64,000 nucleotides of DNA from Homalodisca vitripennis (taxonomy: Eukaryota; Arthropoda; Insecta; Hemiptera; Cicadellidae), in the NCBI RefSeq assembly GCF_021130785.1, contig NC_060208.1:169564501-169628500 (forward strand). Reading direction: 5' to 3'. The position numbers were made by a program, and so were the translations under genes. Positions within the stretch are counted from its first letter, which is position 1. The number at the start of each line of letters is the position of its first letter. Below the pieces are notes generated by a model. That model saw only the letters and a program-made list of their open reading frames with translations, had not been told where the DNA came from and made no database searches. Below, one piece after another: positions 12,740-26,510 of this stretch.

Positions 12740-12930
12740 TATTGGGTTAGAGAAAGAACTTCAGCTACTAACTCGACCGCTACACGTACTCCTCAATCGC
12801 CAAGACTAGACTGCCCGCGAGCCGGGAGGAACGCATCACCCGATACGTCACTGACCGATCAGCTGATTGCCGGTCCAACTGAACAAACAATGTCCCCGCA
12901 CCGCGTCTAGTTAATAAGAGCCTACTTCCT
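12740..12930. other. GC-richer island, nature unknown
   Basis: This 190-bp stretch is rich in CG dinucleotides (CTGCCCGCGAGCCGGGAGG near 12,808) between AT-rich flanks. Read on the minus strand it contains a GGTCAGTGACG initiator-like site and leads into the skewed block described for 11,604-12,739. That arrangement would fit an LTR or leader of a minus-strand retroelement, or a host promoter with first exon. No open frame supports either. Confidence 0.25.
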
Positions 12931-15550
12931 ACCGCGATTCAGCATAAATGAATTTGAACTATGGTACAACTTGATGGTATTATCTTCAGATCATTTGTTT
13001 TCTGATAGTACACAAATTGATTATTTCGAATCCCTGACTAGCGCACAGTCTAAGTGTTTAATAAACCCGGATATTTCAATTTTTTTCAAGATAACAACAC
13101 TACTCTGATTAGACAGCAAAATTTACTTTTTACCACATGACAATGCAAATAACTTAGAGGGTAGAATATTGTAGACAGAAGTTAGCATTTATAGAGGTTT
13201 AGAATCACATTTAATGTAATTAAAATTATAAAATTTAGGATACGCATAGCTTTTGTAAATTTCAAGCAATTTGTGGAGCATATTCTAATTTCTGTCTGAA
13301 GGAATTCATATTTTTATTTTATCGAAGCTTTAGATTGCGTTTCGTCTAAGGAGATGACCAAGGGAAGATCTATTATAGATATGAATCAAATTTGTTTCAT
13401 AAGCACCTTGATACTGGCTGGCAACATCTGCTCTAAATCGCAATATACTTCTTTTCTAACCAAGAATGAGGTTTCCAAATAACTGCTGGACTAAGTATGG
13501 TCGAGTAGATAGTGCTTGATTAACGAAAGTGTAATAGCTTTTAGTATTGATAGTATCAATGTATTACTAACAATTTAAATGCTTGGCTAGTTTCTGTAGT
13601 GGTAATACGTACTAAGGATATTTGGTGGAGCAAGGAGCAGAGGAGCACATACGGTTGTTTACGTTTACTGACATTGCTTCCTCGCAAACTTAGCAGACTG
13701 TGCTCTGTTTATTGCTGTGTGATGGTTAGTTTTAGCTCGGAGAACAGTTGCAGATTGTTCCAATGTCATTTTTAAAGGCATATTATAATTCGCAGAGTTA
13801 GTGTAGTAACATTCCCAAACTACTCAATTGACTGTGACATTTTGTCATCTTTGCTATTTGGATATTAATACTATTGGAATTCATGTACATTAAAACAATA
13901 AGCTTGATATGAGTATTTCATACTTTACTGAGTGGACGATTATTATTTTCAGGAATATTACTATTCAAAAAATGACTCAATAAAGTTTTAAAACTGATTG
14001 GTACTTTATATCTAACACGGAGCTTTAATTTTTTACTATGCTCTTATGTACTTGATTTGTTTTATTCCCCTTTAAATCTTATATCATTCACTGTTTTCGA
14101 AACATAAAAAGACATGTTTTGAGTATTTACATGACCTTTAATTCTTTATCACTAGAAAAAATTCGTTTCACTAACACATAAAGTTATTCCTTTACCTAAA
14201 AATTCATATTTGTAACATCAGGAAATAAGTTTGAAAATAATATTGGTGTCATCTAATTTTTTACTCGCAAGAGATCTTTCTTGTACATACAAATGTTTAC
14301 GTAACATAATTTCCTAGACATGAATTATTTCACTTATCACCAAAAATTAAATTGTTTTAAGTATTCAAAACATATTATTGAACAGCTTCTTTTGTTTAAT
14401 CCGTTTGTTAAAAGATGAATCTATGATATACCGTCACGCCCATTACGACTTTGACATTATATTACGTAAGTGCCATTTAAATTTAAACTCGAATATCCCC
14501 ACATACACGGCTTTATTAGTCTTGATAACATTCAACTTAAGTTTTAATACATGACTAACGATAGTAAAAAAAATTTACCAAAATGTAAAAAAGTGTGTAT
14601 TTCATTATAATTTAAATGAACAAACACATATGTTACAATATAAAAAATAGTTTTATACGATTTAACTAAATGTGTTTTGATTTTGAAACCAAAATTTAAC
14701 TTTGTAGCTTAGCTTAATATGTATTACTGTTCCAGAAACACCACTTATTAATTAAGAGGGTATAATAATATTTCCTTATAATTATTGGGTTAAGGAAAAA
14801 TAACTTTTATTACTATACTTTATACTATAATTAAAATATAAGCTCGTTGTATGTTTGTGAGAAAGTTAACTGATTTTGTCCTTATTATCCAATGAAAGCA
14901 TATAACCAAAACTGGCGAATAGTCCTTAAGGTTTAATTTTATTATATTTAAAATGATTGTGCCACACAAGAAAACTTTTACATTGATAAATTCAATAATT
15001 TATTTCTTACTATTTAGTAATTTCCATCATCAAGGCTTGTAATAATAATGTATTTGTTAATATTTGAGAATATTGACGAATTAGGACTGGCCCAAAGCAA
15101 CTCAGTAACAACTGTAATACATATTTATTTATCACTGGTAATGTGAGAATCATTTTCAAGCATACATGAGCAATCTTGCAATATTATGATAACACAAAAA
15201 TTAATTTGCACTTTTATACACGCAAATAGAAGCTATTTATCTTGTTTAAAATACAGTAAAAAACCTTTACACTGACTCGATGCTCTGACATTAGTGACCT
15301 CTGGCGGAACCACCGGTAGGTGGTGAACAAGGTATGATCATGTTTACAAGTAACGTTAATTCGTAATTATATGGCACTTATCACAAAATGCATGTCAATA
15401 TTTAGGTTCATTGTTTTGATATTTTCCTACTTATCTGCATTTTTATTGGTAAAAAGAGCTGAATTATGATTAGTGTTAGAATCAAAATTTTGTTCGAAAC
15501 TAATTGTTTGAGTGTTAGAGTTTTATACATAACATATTAATTATATACGT
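12931..15550. other. AT-rich intergenic DNA
   Basis: No supported gene or element. A moderately GC-richer patch lies at about 13,610-13,760. A short perfect inverted repeat ACCACC-GGTA-GGTGGT lies at 15,309-15,324. Confidence 0.5.
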
Positions 15551-15551
<1 letters not shown>

Positions 15552-15604
<53 letters not shown>

Positions 15605-15638
15605 GTGCGTGCGTGTGTGTGTGCGTGTGTTAACACAC
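15552..15638. repeat. (GT)n microsatellite ending in a palindrome
   Basis: A near-pure (GT)n run with a few GC interruptions in its last 30 bp ends in GTGTGTTAACACAC (15,625-15,638), a perfect 14-bp palindrome. Confidence 0.85.
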
Positions 15639-18600
15639 TATTTCAAAAATTAACAGACATATAGACATAAGATCATGCACGACTGTTTAATGTTTAGCAA
15701 GTGATTCCAATGTGTTTGCCTAAACATATTTGCAAGTAAGCTCTACCCACTCTTATATAAGCCAACCGTTATTGTAAATATATAAAACCGTGTAGACAGA
15801 TTTTGTGACACAGTGTTGACAATTTGAGACATTAACTTTAGTGTCCTAAAAATAAACCTTATATTTAAAATAATACAATTTATATTCATATACTTTGTTA
15901 TTTCTTCAAAATATACAATTGCATCGGCTTAAATACATATAAGCAAGATGGATTTCAACGAAATGCATCTTTTCCTGTGGGAATATGGCTGAGCGTTAGC
16001 AGAGCCTATAACCGAGGATAATATCTCGAATTGAGCTGTAAACTTGAAAGTGTCTATAATTCGTCAAACCATCACAAGGTTTATAAAAAATATCAAGAAC
16101 CCTCGTCTGACTGTTGGTTTCAGCTAGATATATCAAGCACTAATTTGAGCTACTGACTTCAATTATTAATTATAATTTCAGTATATACGTAGGTAACATA
16201 GTTTTTGACAATAGGAACATCCTTTTATGTGATTTGGATTATCGCTTACGTAGTATAAATATCCGAGAGATATATCGAGAACGATTTCATCTGTAAAGTT
16301 ACATTTAAGCTTTACATAGATAACTATGAGTTTTATTGTGGTATATTCAGTTCATTGGATGTGGTTAAGCAGCTTTAAAGCCTCAATACACGTCCGCAGA
16401 ACGTCTTGAGAATAGATGGAGTTACATACTTGAAATGTTGCATTAACTTTAATTTATTCTGTTATGTGACATGTAGTTTGACATACTCCTGTCTTAACTT
16501 TAATAAATACCCATTTCAAATTGTTATAATGAACTATTACAGCATTATAACGTCAGTAATACAACATAACTTTCGTAAATACAATACCATTCCAGCAACT
16601 TAATTTTTTTCTGAAGTGTTTAATACTTTAAATTAAACACTTAATACTTTAATTAAATATTTATATCGTGTATTCCGTAGTATCTAATAAATAAAACTTT
16701 TAAAAATGTACAAAAAATTAATATTTTAAATCTTTTGTTTTGTTTTGTTAATACAGGAAATGGCACAGTGTTACTACGCCATTATTTGCAGTATCGAGTG
16801 CAAAAGTTGCCATTACGTGATTCTTTGATCGACTGGTCAATATCATTAACTAAAATAAAAGCTAAAACTAGAAAGGTAGTACAATAAGTGAGCATTCATT
16901 AATTGTTTTATAAGCTTAGTAACATTATTAGTTATAACCAACATCAACCAAGTTATCAAAAGAAAAAAATGACAGTTAATTTACACTGAACGATAGACGC
17001 ATGGCCCTGTGACATTTTAAACCTAAAATCAGTAGGCTTTGATGTTTGGCCAAGAGTACTTTATGTACTAGTATTATAACAGTTAATGCCTAACTAATAA
17101 AGTATACACGCAATTATTTATAAATTACAAAGAATCCTTGTATTTTTAAATAATGTATATTTGTCTATTTGTATTTATATAATTTCAATAAAAGTTCTTT
17201 GCAAGTGTTTTTGTTATAGTACATGAGAGTGGAAGTATAAATTTAAATTTGTATTGCTTGGATTTAATTTTAGTTTTGATTATAGTACATGTAAATGAAT
17301 TAACTCACATTAAAAAGAAGCATTAATAATAGGTAATACATAGGTAAAATAAAGAAATTAAAACTTTTACTTCTTTACTATTGTGTGATTTTTTTAAGAT
17401 AGATTTAGTGAATTCCAATTAAATTTATTAAATACTTGTATTTCAGGCCAATTCGAAGGATTGGATATATATCTCCATATGATATATAGTAAAAACATCT
17501 GTGATACATTATGATGGAGTCAAATGATAGTTTTGCAATGGAAGGAAGCATATGTGACATACATATTATTTAGGCACATAAAAAATGCAATATCATTATA
17601 GTAACTGTTGTATAAAAAATTCATATTAATTCAAACTATCACCTCCATAAAGTTTTAATATTATTTCCTCCATGAAGAAAATACATACTTCCTTCCCGGT
17701 CTACCCGGTTAGCGGTCTTTAATTATATTGTCAATATACCTTATTTAAAAGCATTAATAATCTGTTAACGTAACCCAATATGGTGTGCGTCCTTGCTTTA
17801 TAATATTTGTTCACGTCATATTCTTATTTCCTTGGTTTTATCTAGCAAATACATACAATTTGTATATATGTAATGAGTATGGTATCCCTCGTTATTGTAA
17901 ACCAGACTGGCTGCCCTCTATGATTTTTACATTGATAAAAAAAGCACTTTGTGAGTCCATTTGCAATGGCACAGTCGCTGCTCTGACCTTTCTCCTCATA
18001 TTGCAGTCAGTCATGTTGCTGTCAAACCCGCCCTGTTTTTTACGTTTAGCTTCTCTGCCAGTCTTAAACATCAAATAAGTCGATTTCGAGTATCAAACTA
18101 ATACACATTTGCATTTGTGCTTATTAGATTTATAATTTTTATTTTATAGCAATGATTAATATCATTAGTTCCATAGACGAACAGTTCAAAACCTTCAGCA
18201 GGCACAGGACAGTAATTGTAATTTAGTTCGTTTACATGGAGGTCGTGATGCTATGACATCTAAGGATGGTAAGTCAAAGGAAAGTGGTAGACAGTAGAAT
18301 TATTAGAAACCGAAATTAGAACAAATTCAAACTCTATTTTTATATTGTAGGTGTTATAAAATGTGCGTAACTGCAAAATTCAAATAATTTAAGTTCTATT
18401 AGTAGTTAAGGATGTAATAAAAAAACATAAAACTATTTTAAAATACAACACACGTAACACATGTGTGTTTTTGTGTATGTAAAATATAGAACAAACTATA
18501 TATTCAAGATGCGTTAATTGATAGCAAAGTGAGATAGGTTAATAAATAAAATGCTCATCCTGCTTAAATTACGCAATTAGTTAAGATGTCATTGTGATAC

Positions 18601-19651
18601 AATATAATATCTGGATTATCTACATATACGTAACAATAAACACATTGAATACAAAATACATACTGACAATAGGTATAATTGTTTAAACGAAAATTAATTA
18701 TTATTTTTATCAATATAGACTTCTGCTCTTATGTTTAATACTCTACAATTACAGATTACAAAATTATCGTTATTACAAGGATAAATCCTGCTGCATTTAA
18801 ACTCATTTATTGTTATAACATTCAAGTGATTTTGTAACTATCCAGAGTGATGTATTTCTATATGTTTTTGATCAACGAAACAATGAAAACTCTATTACAA
18901 CTTCGGAATAATTTTAGGCCGGAAGTAAATTACAATAAAAAGTTAGGTGATTTTTGACCAAGGGTCAATCTTTTACGAACATATGTAAAAATTATTTTTA
19001 TAGGGGCAACAACGTACACGCTACTACAAAGTTGGAAATACAGAATACATAAAAAGGAAGCAGGATGCACGAGCGGGAGTAGTCGCAGTTTTACCACTGA
19101 ACTACCTGTCAATGTCAATAATAATAAATATAACAATATAGATATATTTAAACAAGTTATAGTAAACTTTGTTGGTATCATCTGTCAAAGTCAGTTAAAC
19201 TTTATTCATGTTTCGTACAGAAGATTTTCTTTGTCTGGAATAATTTTTATTGGGATTTCAATAAACTACGGTAAAATGCCATCATTTATTACATCAAAGT
19301 ACGTTAACTTTAGTCAACATTTAGACGTACGATTTCTCTACACTGGCCTAAATTGTTCGAATTATTAGCAAAATCTTTGAAGCTTTTCTGTGAAATATCG
19401 TGAAATATGGAATTATATTACAGAAGTTGTATAGGGGTACTTATAAAAAACACTTTCAACTTCAAACTTCAGACCCCCATCTTTACACAAATACAAAATT
19501 GTCCTAGATAATGAAGTAGCTTTTATGTGACTTCTTATTTAGAATGGTTTAGAATGCTATTTAAAAAGAATATGATAATGGAGTTCCCGTTTGTCTAAAT
19601 GATATTGTGTAACAAACAGCGTGTAACTGCTAGTATTTAATACATATATAT

Positions 19652-19699
<48 letters not shown>

Positions 19700-21170
19700 C
19701 ATTTTCTACTTGTATTTGGTTTAACAAATTTTCTATCATGCTCTTTTGCTTATTTGTCATATGACTATCCCTGTAATATGGAATAAGTTTTGTAAAATAT
19801 CATACGAATTTATACAAATAAAAAGTTATATTTCCATATATGGCATAGTAGGCTACAGTTCACACATTCAATATGCATAAATGAAATATCTCCCTACCTT
19901 TGAAAATACACTTAAGCGGTAGAAAACAATTATGAGGAGGATAATGGTGATGAGGAAACAATGTCAACAGATCAGCACGTGGTTCCCTATAAATAACTGG
20001 GTGCGGAAACAGTTTACCGTGGAACAGGATTAAGTAAGGGAGTGTAGCGTTTAATCATTAACCAGGTTTATATATAAGTTTCATATTCTGATCGTAGATA
20101 TGAGATATCTAATAAGATTTCATTTGATATTATATTACAACATATTTTAGTTAACACACAACTTGCGTATGCCATGCTAACCCCAACACTAGTGGTAATG
20201 TTCCAGTTATTCTTATTGTAACTCTGCAAATTGCATAAACGAGTCATGTATGAACTAAAACATTATTACGTTTGAGCCCGTAGATTATTCAAAACCGGTA
20301 GGTTTTTAAGAAAATGGTTTTGGTATTTACAACTATACTACTCATTTATTATGCCCATGTGACTTCAAAAGGCGAGTTGCGTACCCAACTCGATATAGAA
20401 GCCTTATTGATGCATAGGTATTTTAGGTGAAAGTTGCATAGAGCATATATGAGTTAGTTTATTTAGTCTAAGGTATATTGTTTAAGTTTGTTATGTTGGG
20501 CTGTTAAAATAACTATGCAATATATTTAGATTGGACACCTATATATCACTAGTTGATTGGAGTGCTCAGTAACACCAAAGCAATATCACCTGTGAAGATA
20601 AATGCTGAAAAAGATGGGTGATAACAACCCATAGCCGCGGAAAAGTCAATTGTTTAATTTTATAGTTTTACTAGATTCCTCCCAAAGTGATACCTGCATG
20701 ACACTGTATCACTCGGCACTTATCTAAGGTTAATTTACAGGAGCATTACACAATAATTATGCTAAGCTTGGATACTATTCCATTTTTCCTGATAGTGTCA
20801 TACTATCATGTATGGCTCAAAAGAATTGCTTACCTCTTTACTGACTTGTCACATCCCGTTTTAATCAATTGGTAAACACCAAACCTTAATCATTGCATGG
20901 CTCACCCATTCGGAATACATACTGCTCAATTAGTACAGCCTTTACTACTGTCGGAATAAACCTTGTTCAAGAACAAGTTAGTACAGCCTTTACAACTCTG
21001 GTTTCCCTTCAGAACGAATAAATCTTTCGCCATTTTTTTTTTGAGAGATCTAGTGTAGTTACAAATGTATATTTTCGGCCTTTAGAATCTTCTGTCTGCT
21101 CAATCTAACCCTGGTGCTCAAGTATCGTTTGCAATTTATTTTAATTTAATTGACTAAGAAAACATAAACC
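15639..21170. other. AT-rich intergenic DNA
   Basis: No supported gene. At about 15,985-16,030 the phrase ATATGGCTGAGCGTTAGCAG resembles the core of the 94-bp array at 36.5 kb, so this is probably a member of the same dispersed repeat family. A 60-codon minus-strand frame at 17,892-18,074 has plausible amino-acid composition but no recognised domain. Near 20,930-21,000 a direct repeat TTAGTACAGCCTTTAC occurs twice, and between the copies lies the hairpin CTTGTTC-AA-GAACAAG (20,962-20,977). Confidence 0.5.
19642..19694. repeat. (TA)n microsatellite
   Basis: An alternating TA tract directly follows GTGTAACTGCTAGTA. That phrase is the reverse complement of a motif near 11,268-11,280, which lies about 60 bp from another TA tract. 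Confidence 0.85.
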
Positions 21171-21554
21171 CTCAGGGGCGGTCTTACTTTCGAGGCCGTA
21201 CGGGTAGTGGCGACCCCGAGGTACCCTAGCTAATGCTCCAGATCCCTTCTCTTCTTGTTCTGGAGGCCTATGGCTGGCACACTTTTCTATGTGTCAGCCT
21301 ATCTCTCTTCTTCACTCTCTTCTATCTGAGGTAAAGTTCCTCAACTCTTCGATTTAGTTTCCCTTTCATTTCTCCCACTAGGGGCCAAGCCACGGTGGAA
21401 CAGCGTAGGCCAGGGCTGAATGGCTGGTGGCAAACCAGTCTTTACTATGCGGACTCTGGACACCGGCGACCCTCCAGTTTAAAAACAGCTTACCCAGGCA
21501 TGCGGGGCTCTGTCTGGGTCGACCTTCCATTCCCTAGCTTCTCGTGGGAACAAT

Positions 21555-22829
21555 ATGAAAAGAAACAGAAACAAAAACCAAAACCAACCAACCCTTGAAA
21601 CAGTTCCTGAAGCTGTTTCTAACCTACCTCTTCCTGCTGAGGTAGCTCCTGAAGCTACCTCGCACATACCACCACCTGGCAACACAACTCAAGAGGTTGT
21701 TATGCCAACATCCCTACCTTCTCCTCAACAAAGTGCCTTAGGAACACAGGAGGTTCCATTGCACACTGAAGCTCCCATACATGGCAAGGCTTTATCTGAG
21801 GAAGGCAGTACAAGCGCTGAGGAAGCAAAATCCCTTCAAGATATAGAAGATCAACTCCTCAACAGCCCAAGCACTCCCATGTCTACAGGTACGCTGGATG
21901 ATGCCACAGAGCAACTCGGCAACCTCAGAATGAAGAGGCCCAATCTCACCACTGCTCAAAGAAGAGACGCACTAAAGGCTAAACTTCTCGAAAAGGGTGA
22001 AGCTTTTGACCCTTCCAAGTGGAGGAGGGGGAAAAAGAAGAAGTAAAAGAACCCAGAACGGCAGGAGGTCTCAACTCCGGGCCCAACTGTGGGCACCAAG
22101 TCGGGGGAGGGGTCGGCCAAACGCCCCAGAGGCACCTTGGTCACCCCGCCCTCCGCTGAGGGACCCGCAAAGAAGGCTAGGAGGGAAACCCAAAAGCCCG
22201 AAGCCCACGATCCCGAGGCCTCTGGTAGCACACCCAAGGCTACCTACAGAGAGGTCGCTGCGATCAAAATGGCAATAGCCCTCGAAGGCTACCCGGAAGC
22301 GAAGCTTAGTGCAGAGCAAGGAGAAGCCATCGAGGACGCAATTATGGAAGAAATCCAACCCCTGGAGGATGGTTCCGTTCCATCGTTTGCGGGCACCTAC
22401 CTAGAGAAAGGTGTTTTAATTGCTTCCTGCATCAACGAGCACACCAAACGTTGGCTGGAAGAAGTTATTCAAAGAATAAAACCTCTGGGAGATGACATCT
22501 CTCTGAGAGTGGGTCTGCGTAAGGACATCTTGAGGTCCACTAGGGTGTTTTTCAGAGCTCACCCGAAGCTTCTGAAGAAGACACCTGAAAAGGTACTTGA
22601 AATGTTCAATAAGCAGAACCCCAACCTAAATGTAAACGAGTGGAAAATCCTTCCATCCAAGCCAGATCCTAAAGGTTACGGATTCGTCTGCTTCCTGGAC
22701 GAGGTCTGCTACAAGGCTGTGAAGGCTTCCAACTGTAGAGCCAACTTAGGACTCTGGCAGGTCTCAATTGTCTCCTCGACAGTCAAGGACAATGCCACGA
22801 GTTCTACAAATCAACCTCCAGCACAGTAG
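21555..22829 (+). pseudogene. LINE ORF1 protein with DUF4780-like domain (one in-frame stop)
   Basis: The frame starts at the ATG at 21,555 and stays in one frame to the stop at 22,829, interrupted by a single TAA at 22,044-22,046. The first part (about 163 codons) is Pro/Glu/Thr-rich and probably disordered, ending in a basic RRGKKKK run. After the stop comes another basic, low-complexity linker (KRPRG, KKARRE). From about 22,260 to 22,780 there is a compact domain that I match by memory to DUF4780 (IEDAIMEEI, YLEKGVLIASC, MFNKQNPNLNVNEWKIL, YGFVCFLDE). DUF4780 occurs in many insect proteins of unknown function, often transposon-derived. The likely role here is RNA binding and RNP assembly for retrotransposition, but that is inference. 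There is no CCHC knuckle in ORF1. Without the stop it would be about 424 residues. Confidence 0.75.
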
Positions 22830-25800
22830 GGCTGCCTCGGCAGCCTTCTGCCAGTTCTTCCTCCAGGAGGGATTTGATCTGGCATTGATTCAAGAACCAT
22901 GGCTTCACCAAGGGAGAGTGGCGGGCCTAAATGAAATCAAAGGTAAGTTAATTTACTGTACCTCTCTAAGGAATGTCAGAACCTGCATCCTGTTGAAGAG
23001 AGGCTTGGATTTTCTAACTCTCAACGAATTCTGCTCCAGAGATCTCACTGTGGGCACACTAACGTTGGAAGAATGGAGGCATAGTGCAGAGCACAATTGT
23101 AGGCTCCGTATACTTGCCATATGATGCCAGGGAACTCCCTCCATCAAGAGACCTAGAGCTCCTGGTGGAAGAAGCACAAGCCAGACGTCAACAACTTCTT
23201 CTAGGTTGTGACGCCAACGCCCATCACTCTGCTGGATGGGGCAGCACCAACACTAACCCCAGAGGTGAGGCACTTTTACAATTTCTTCTAAGTAGGGACC
23301 TATTTATATGTAATAAAGGTAACCGCCCTACGTTCGCAACACGAATTAGACAAGAAGTTATTGACATAACAATCTGCACACAAGGTATACTTGGAATGGT
23401 TGATAAGTGGCACGTAAGCGAAGAGGCCTCATTATCGGATCACAGGTATATCCGCTTTAACTTGCAAGATGAGGCTGCAGAGGTCCTCTATCGCAATCCC
23501 AGGAGAACTGACTGGTTGGGATATAAGTCTGACCTTCAGTCACAGTTGGGATCGGTAGGCGGAAGGGTGCGATGCTTCACAGACATAGATCAGATAGCTT
23601 CTGACCTGCAGAATGCTATAATCAATAGCTTCCATGACAATTGCCCATTGCGACGGGGGAAGAGTCGAACCAATACTAAGTGGTGGACTGCGGACCTCGC
23701 TCGCAAAAGGGCTAATGTCAGGAAGCTGTACAATCAATGCAAAAGGAGCCGTATCTGGGAGTCCTATCATAGAGCTCTAACAGAATACAGCCTAGCAATT
23801 AAAAAAGCAAAACAAAGTTCCTGGAGGCAGTTTACACAGAAGGTAAATGAGTTAAGCGCGGCAGCTAGACTGCAACGTTTACTAGCCTCAAGTCCAACCG
23901 GTCACTTGGGATCTTTAAGGTCCCAGGGAGGTCAACACACTTCCGGGTCTAGTGATAGCCTCAAACTTCTCCTTGAGACTCACTTCCCTGATTGTATCTT
24001 TGAGAATGACGACACTGGAACGTCTGGTAACCATGAGGCAGGCTCACGGCCAAGAGCTTATCGTGGTAGCTGGGCCATTGCCAGAAGGATTGTCACTCTC
24101 TCTAAAGCCAAATGGGCAATTTCTAAATTTGCCCCTTTCAAATCTGCAGGAAGGGATGGAATCTTTCCGGCCCTGCTTCAACAAGGGCCGGAGAATCTCC
24201 TTACCCTTCTATGTGAACTATTCAGGGCGAGCCTAGCTTATGGGTACATACCACAAGTCTGGCGTCTCAACAGGGTGGTCTTCATCCCTAAAAAAGGGAG
24301 AGCAGACTACTCTGTCCCTAAATCTTTTCGTCCCATCAGTTTATCTTCGTTTCTACTGAAAACATTAGAAAGACTGGTGGAGAGGCACCTGAGAAAGGGA
24401 GTTCTCTCAGACACTCCCCTTCATCGCAACCAACATGCATACCAGCAAGGCAAATCCTGTGAATCAGCACTGCACCAACTAGTCAGTAGGATTGAGGATA
24501 GCCTGTCCGCCAAGGAATTGGCATTGTGCACCTTCATAGACATTGAAGGAGCTTTTGACAATGCCAAATTCACTGCAATGGTAAGTGGAGCACAGCGACG
24601 TGGCCTCGAGCCAGCCCTGTGCCGGTGGCTTAGGGCCATGCTGTGCTCCAGACGGATCAGGGCCGATCTCAATGAAGAATCGCTTGTGATCGCACCCACA
24701 AGGGGATGTCCTCAAGGAGGCATCCTGTCACCTCTACTGTGGAATCTAGTAGTAGATGGTCTACTTGAGGACATTACTAACAATGGAATCTATGTCCAAG
24801 GATATGCAGACGACATAGTCCTTATGGTACAGGGAAAATATACAAATGTTGTTGTTGATATCATGAATACCAACCTTCAACATGTACACAACTGGTGTCA
24901 GGGAGAGGGACTGAAATAAATCCCTCTAAGACAGTAGTTGTACCATTCACTAGGAAAAAGAACCTAGAGTCTCTTTCTAGGCTGACACTCGCATCCACTC
25001 AGCTTGAGTGGTCAAAGACAGTCAAATATTTAGGACTGACTCTAGACCATAAGCTTACGTGGAATGATCATCTTAATAATATCCTGCACAAAGCAAAGTG
25101 GGCGCTCATGACGTCCAGGAGACTTGCAGGAATCTCATGGGGCGTAAAACCCCATATAGCACTATGGCTCTACAAAGCAGTTGTAAGGCCTCAAATCACT
25201 TATGGTTCATTAGTCTGGTGGACAAAGGTGAATCAGGTAACTGCCAAAGCCAAGCTTGAAAGCTTACAAAGGCTTGGCACAATCTTTGTAACCGGAGCAT
25301 TCAGGAGCAGTCCCTCAGCGACCCTCAAGGTGGCTTTAGGACTTCTACCTCTTGATGTCCATATAAAAGCTGAAGCGCGTAAGTCAGCTTATCGGCTGAT
25401 GGTTGCTGGCTTGTGGAGGAATGGCGCGTCTAACACGAGCCATGGCGCCATCACTGAAGCTGTAAACCCAAGCGCTATTCTCGAAATGGTCTCCGACATA
25501 ATGAGAACGGAGTTCGTATTCAATAAGCCATTCTCTGTTGACTTCTACTCCAGAGATGAGTGGAAATCGCAAGATAACATCCCAACAATAAGAAAGAGCT
25601 TTGTCTGGTACACGGATGGCTCGCTTATTAAGGGTAGAACTGGATATGGAGTGTTTAGGCAATCCCCTAGAACTGCTCTTTGCGGCAGTTTGGGTCGGAA
25701 CTGCTCCATATTTCAAGCCGAAATCTATGGTATCCTAGCCTGTGCCAACCTAGGCCTCACCAGAGGGTACCAGGGAATGAACATCTGTATAATGTCAGAC

Positions 25801-26439
25801 AGTCAGGCAGCTCTTAAAGCTCTTGACTCCAACAGCATTGGATCCAGGCTTGTGTGGGAGTGCTTTAACACTCTCTGCAAGCTTGGATCACGCAACTGTG
25901 TGCGTCTTGGTTGGGTACCGGGCCACACAGGCATAGGTGGCAACGAATGCGCCGACAGGCTTGCCAAAAGCGGAGCAAGCATGCCATACACCGGTCCAGA
26001 ACCGAGTTGTGGTATAAGCAAGTCAGTCGCTTACCAAAGTATAAACAAATGGTCCAGAATGACACACCGCTTGCGGTGGCAGAGTCACCAAGGACAAGCA
26101 CTCGGAAAAAGACTGCTTGCCGATTCTAGCTCCGGCTTCACCAGATGGCTGATGGGGCTGGGCAGGGATCGGGCTAAGCAAGTGATTGCCTTGATCACTG
26201 GACACGGCCACTTCAGGAAACACCTAAACACTCTAGGTTGACGAAATGAGGACTCGGAGTGTAGACTCAGCAATAAGTCTGAAGAGACTGCAAAACACAT
26301 AATACTTGACTGTGTGAGATTGGGAGCAAGGAGAAGGGCTCTTTTCGGTGATAAACAACCAGGCGACGAACCAGATGCTAGTATCGGGGAAAAGCTTTTT
26401 AGCCTAATTAAGGGCACAAAGATAGGCTTACCCCTCTAA
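22792..26439 (+). pseudogene. LINE ORF2: APE endonuclease, reverse transcriptase, RNase H (2 frameshifts, 1 stop)
   Basis: The start ATG at 22,792 lies inside the end of ORF1, a 38-bp overlap in another frame. The endonuclease shows LQINLQHS, LIQEPW, LLLGCDANAHH and SLSDHRY (about 23,430). The reverse transcriptase shows FIPKKG, FRPISLSSF, the motif A aspartate in FIDIEGAFD, RGCPQGGILSP and YADD at 24,803-24,814. RNase H shows WYTDGS (25,606-25,620), the Glu of QAEIYG, the Asp of MSDSQA and GHTGIGGNECAD. The tail has Cys-x2-Ser...His...Cys, a CCHC-type knuckle with its second Cys replaced. Lesions: a one-base shift near 23,065-23,090, a second near 24,911-24,919 just after the RT palm, and a TGA at 26,239-26,241, after which the same frame runs to TAA at 26,437-26,439. 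The enzyme would nick target DNA, copy the element RNA and remove RNA from the hybrid; this copy cannot make it intact. Confidence 0.9.
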
Positions 26440-26510
26440 CATCAAAGGGGCACACAATAAGCTCAGGTTGACGTGTGAGGATCTATGAATCCATCCCAAT
26501 ATCCCAAAGC

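Noticed and set aside
17785..18078. 97-codon hydrophobic plus-strand frame and a 60-codon polar minus-strand frame
   Set aside because: The plus frame begins at a non-ATG codon and resembles nothing known. The minus frame has coding-like composition but no supported splice sites or domain, so it is left as a low-priority exon candidate.
18930..19181. 83-codon minus-strand hydrophobic frame
   Set aside because: Composition follows the AT-rich DNA; no domain.
22071..22358. Open frames on the minus strand and in other frames across the LINE
   Set aside because: Shadows of ORF1 and ORF2 in GC-richer DNA.
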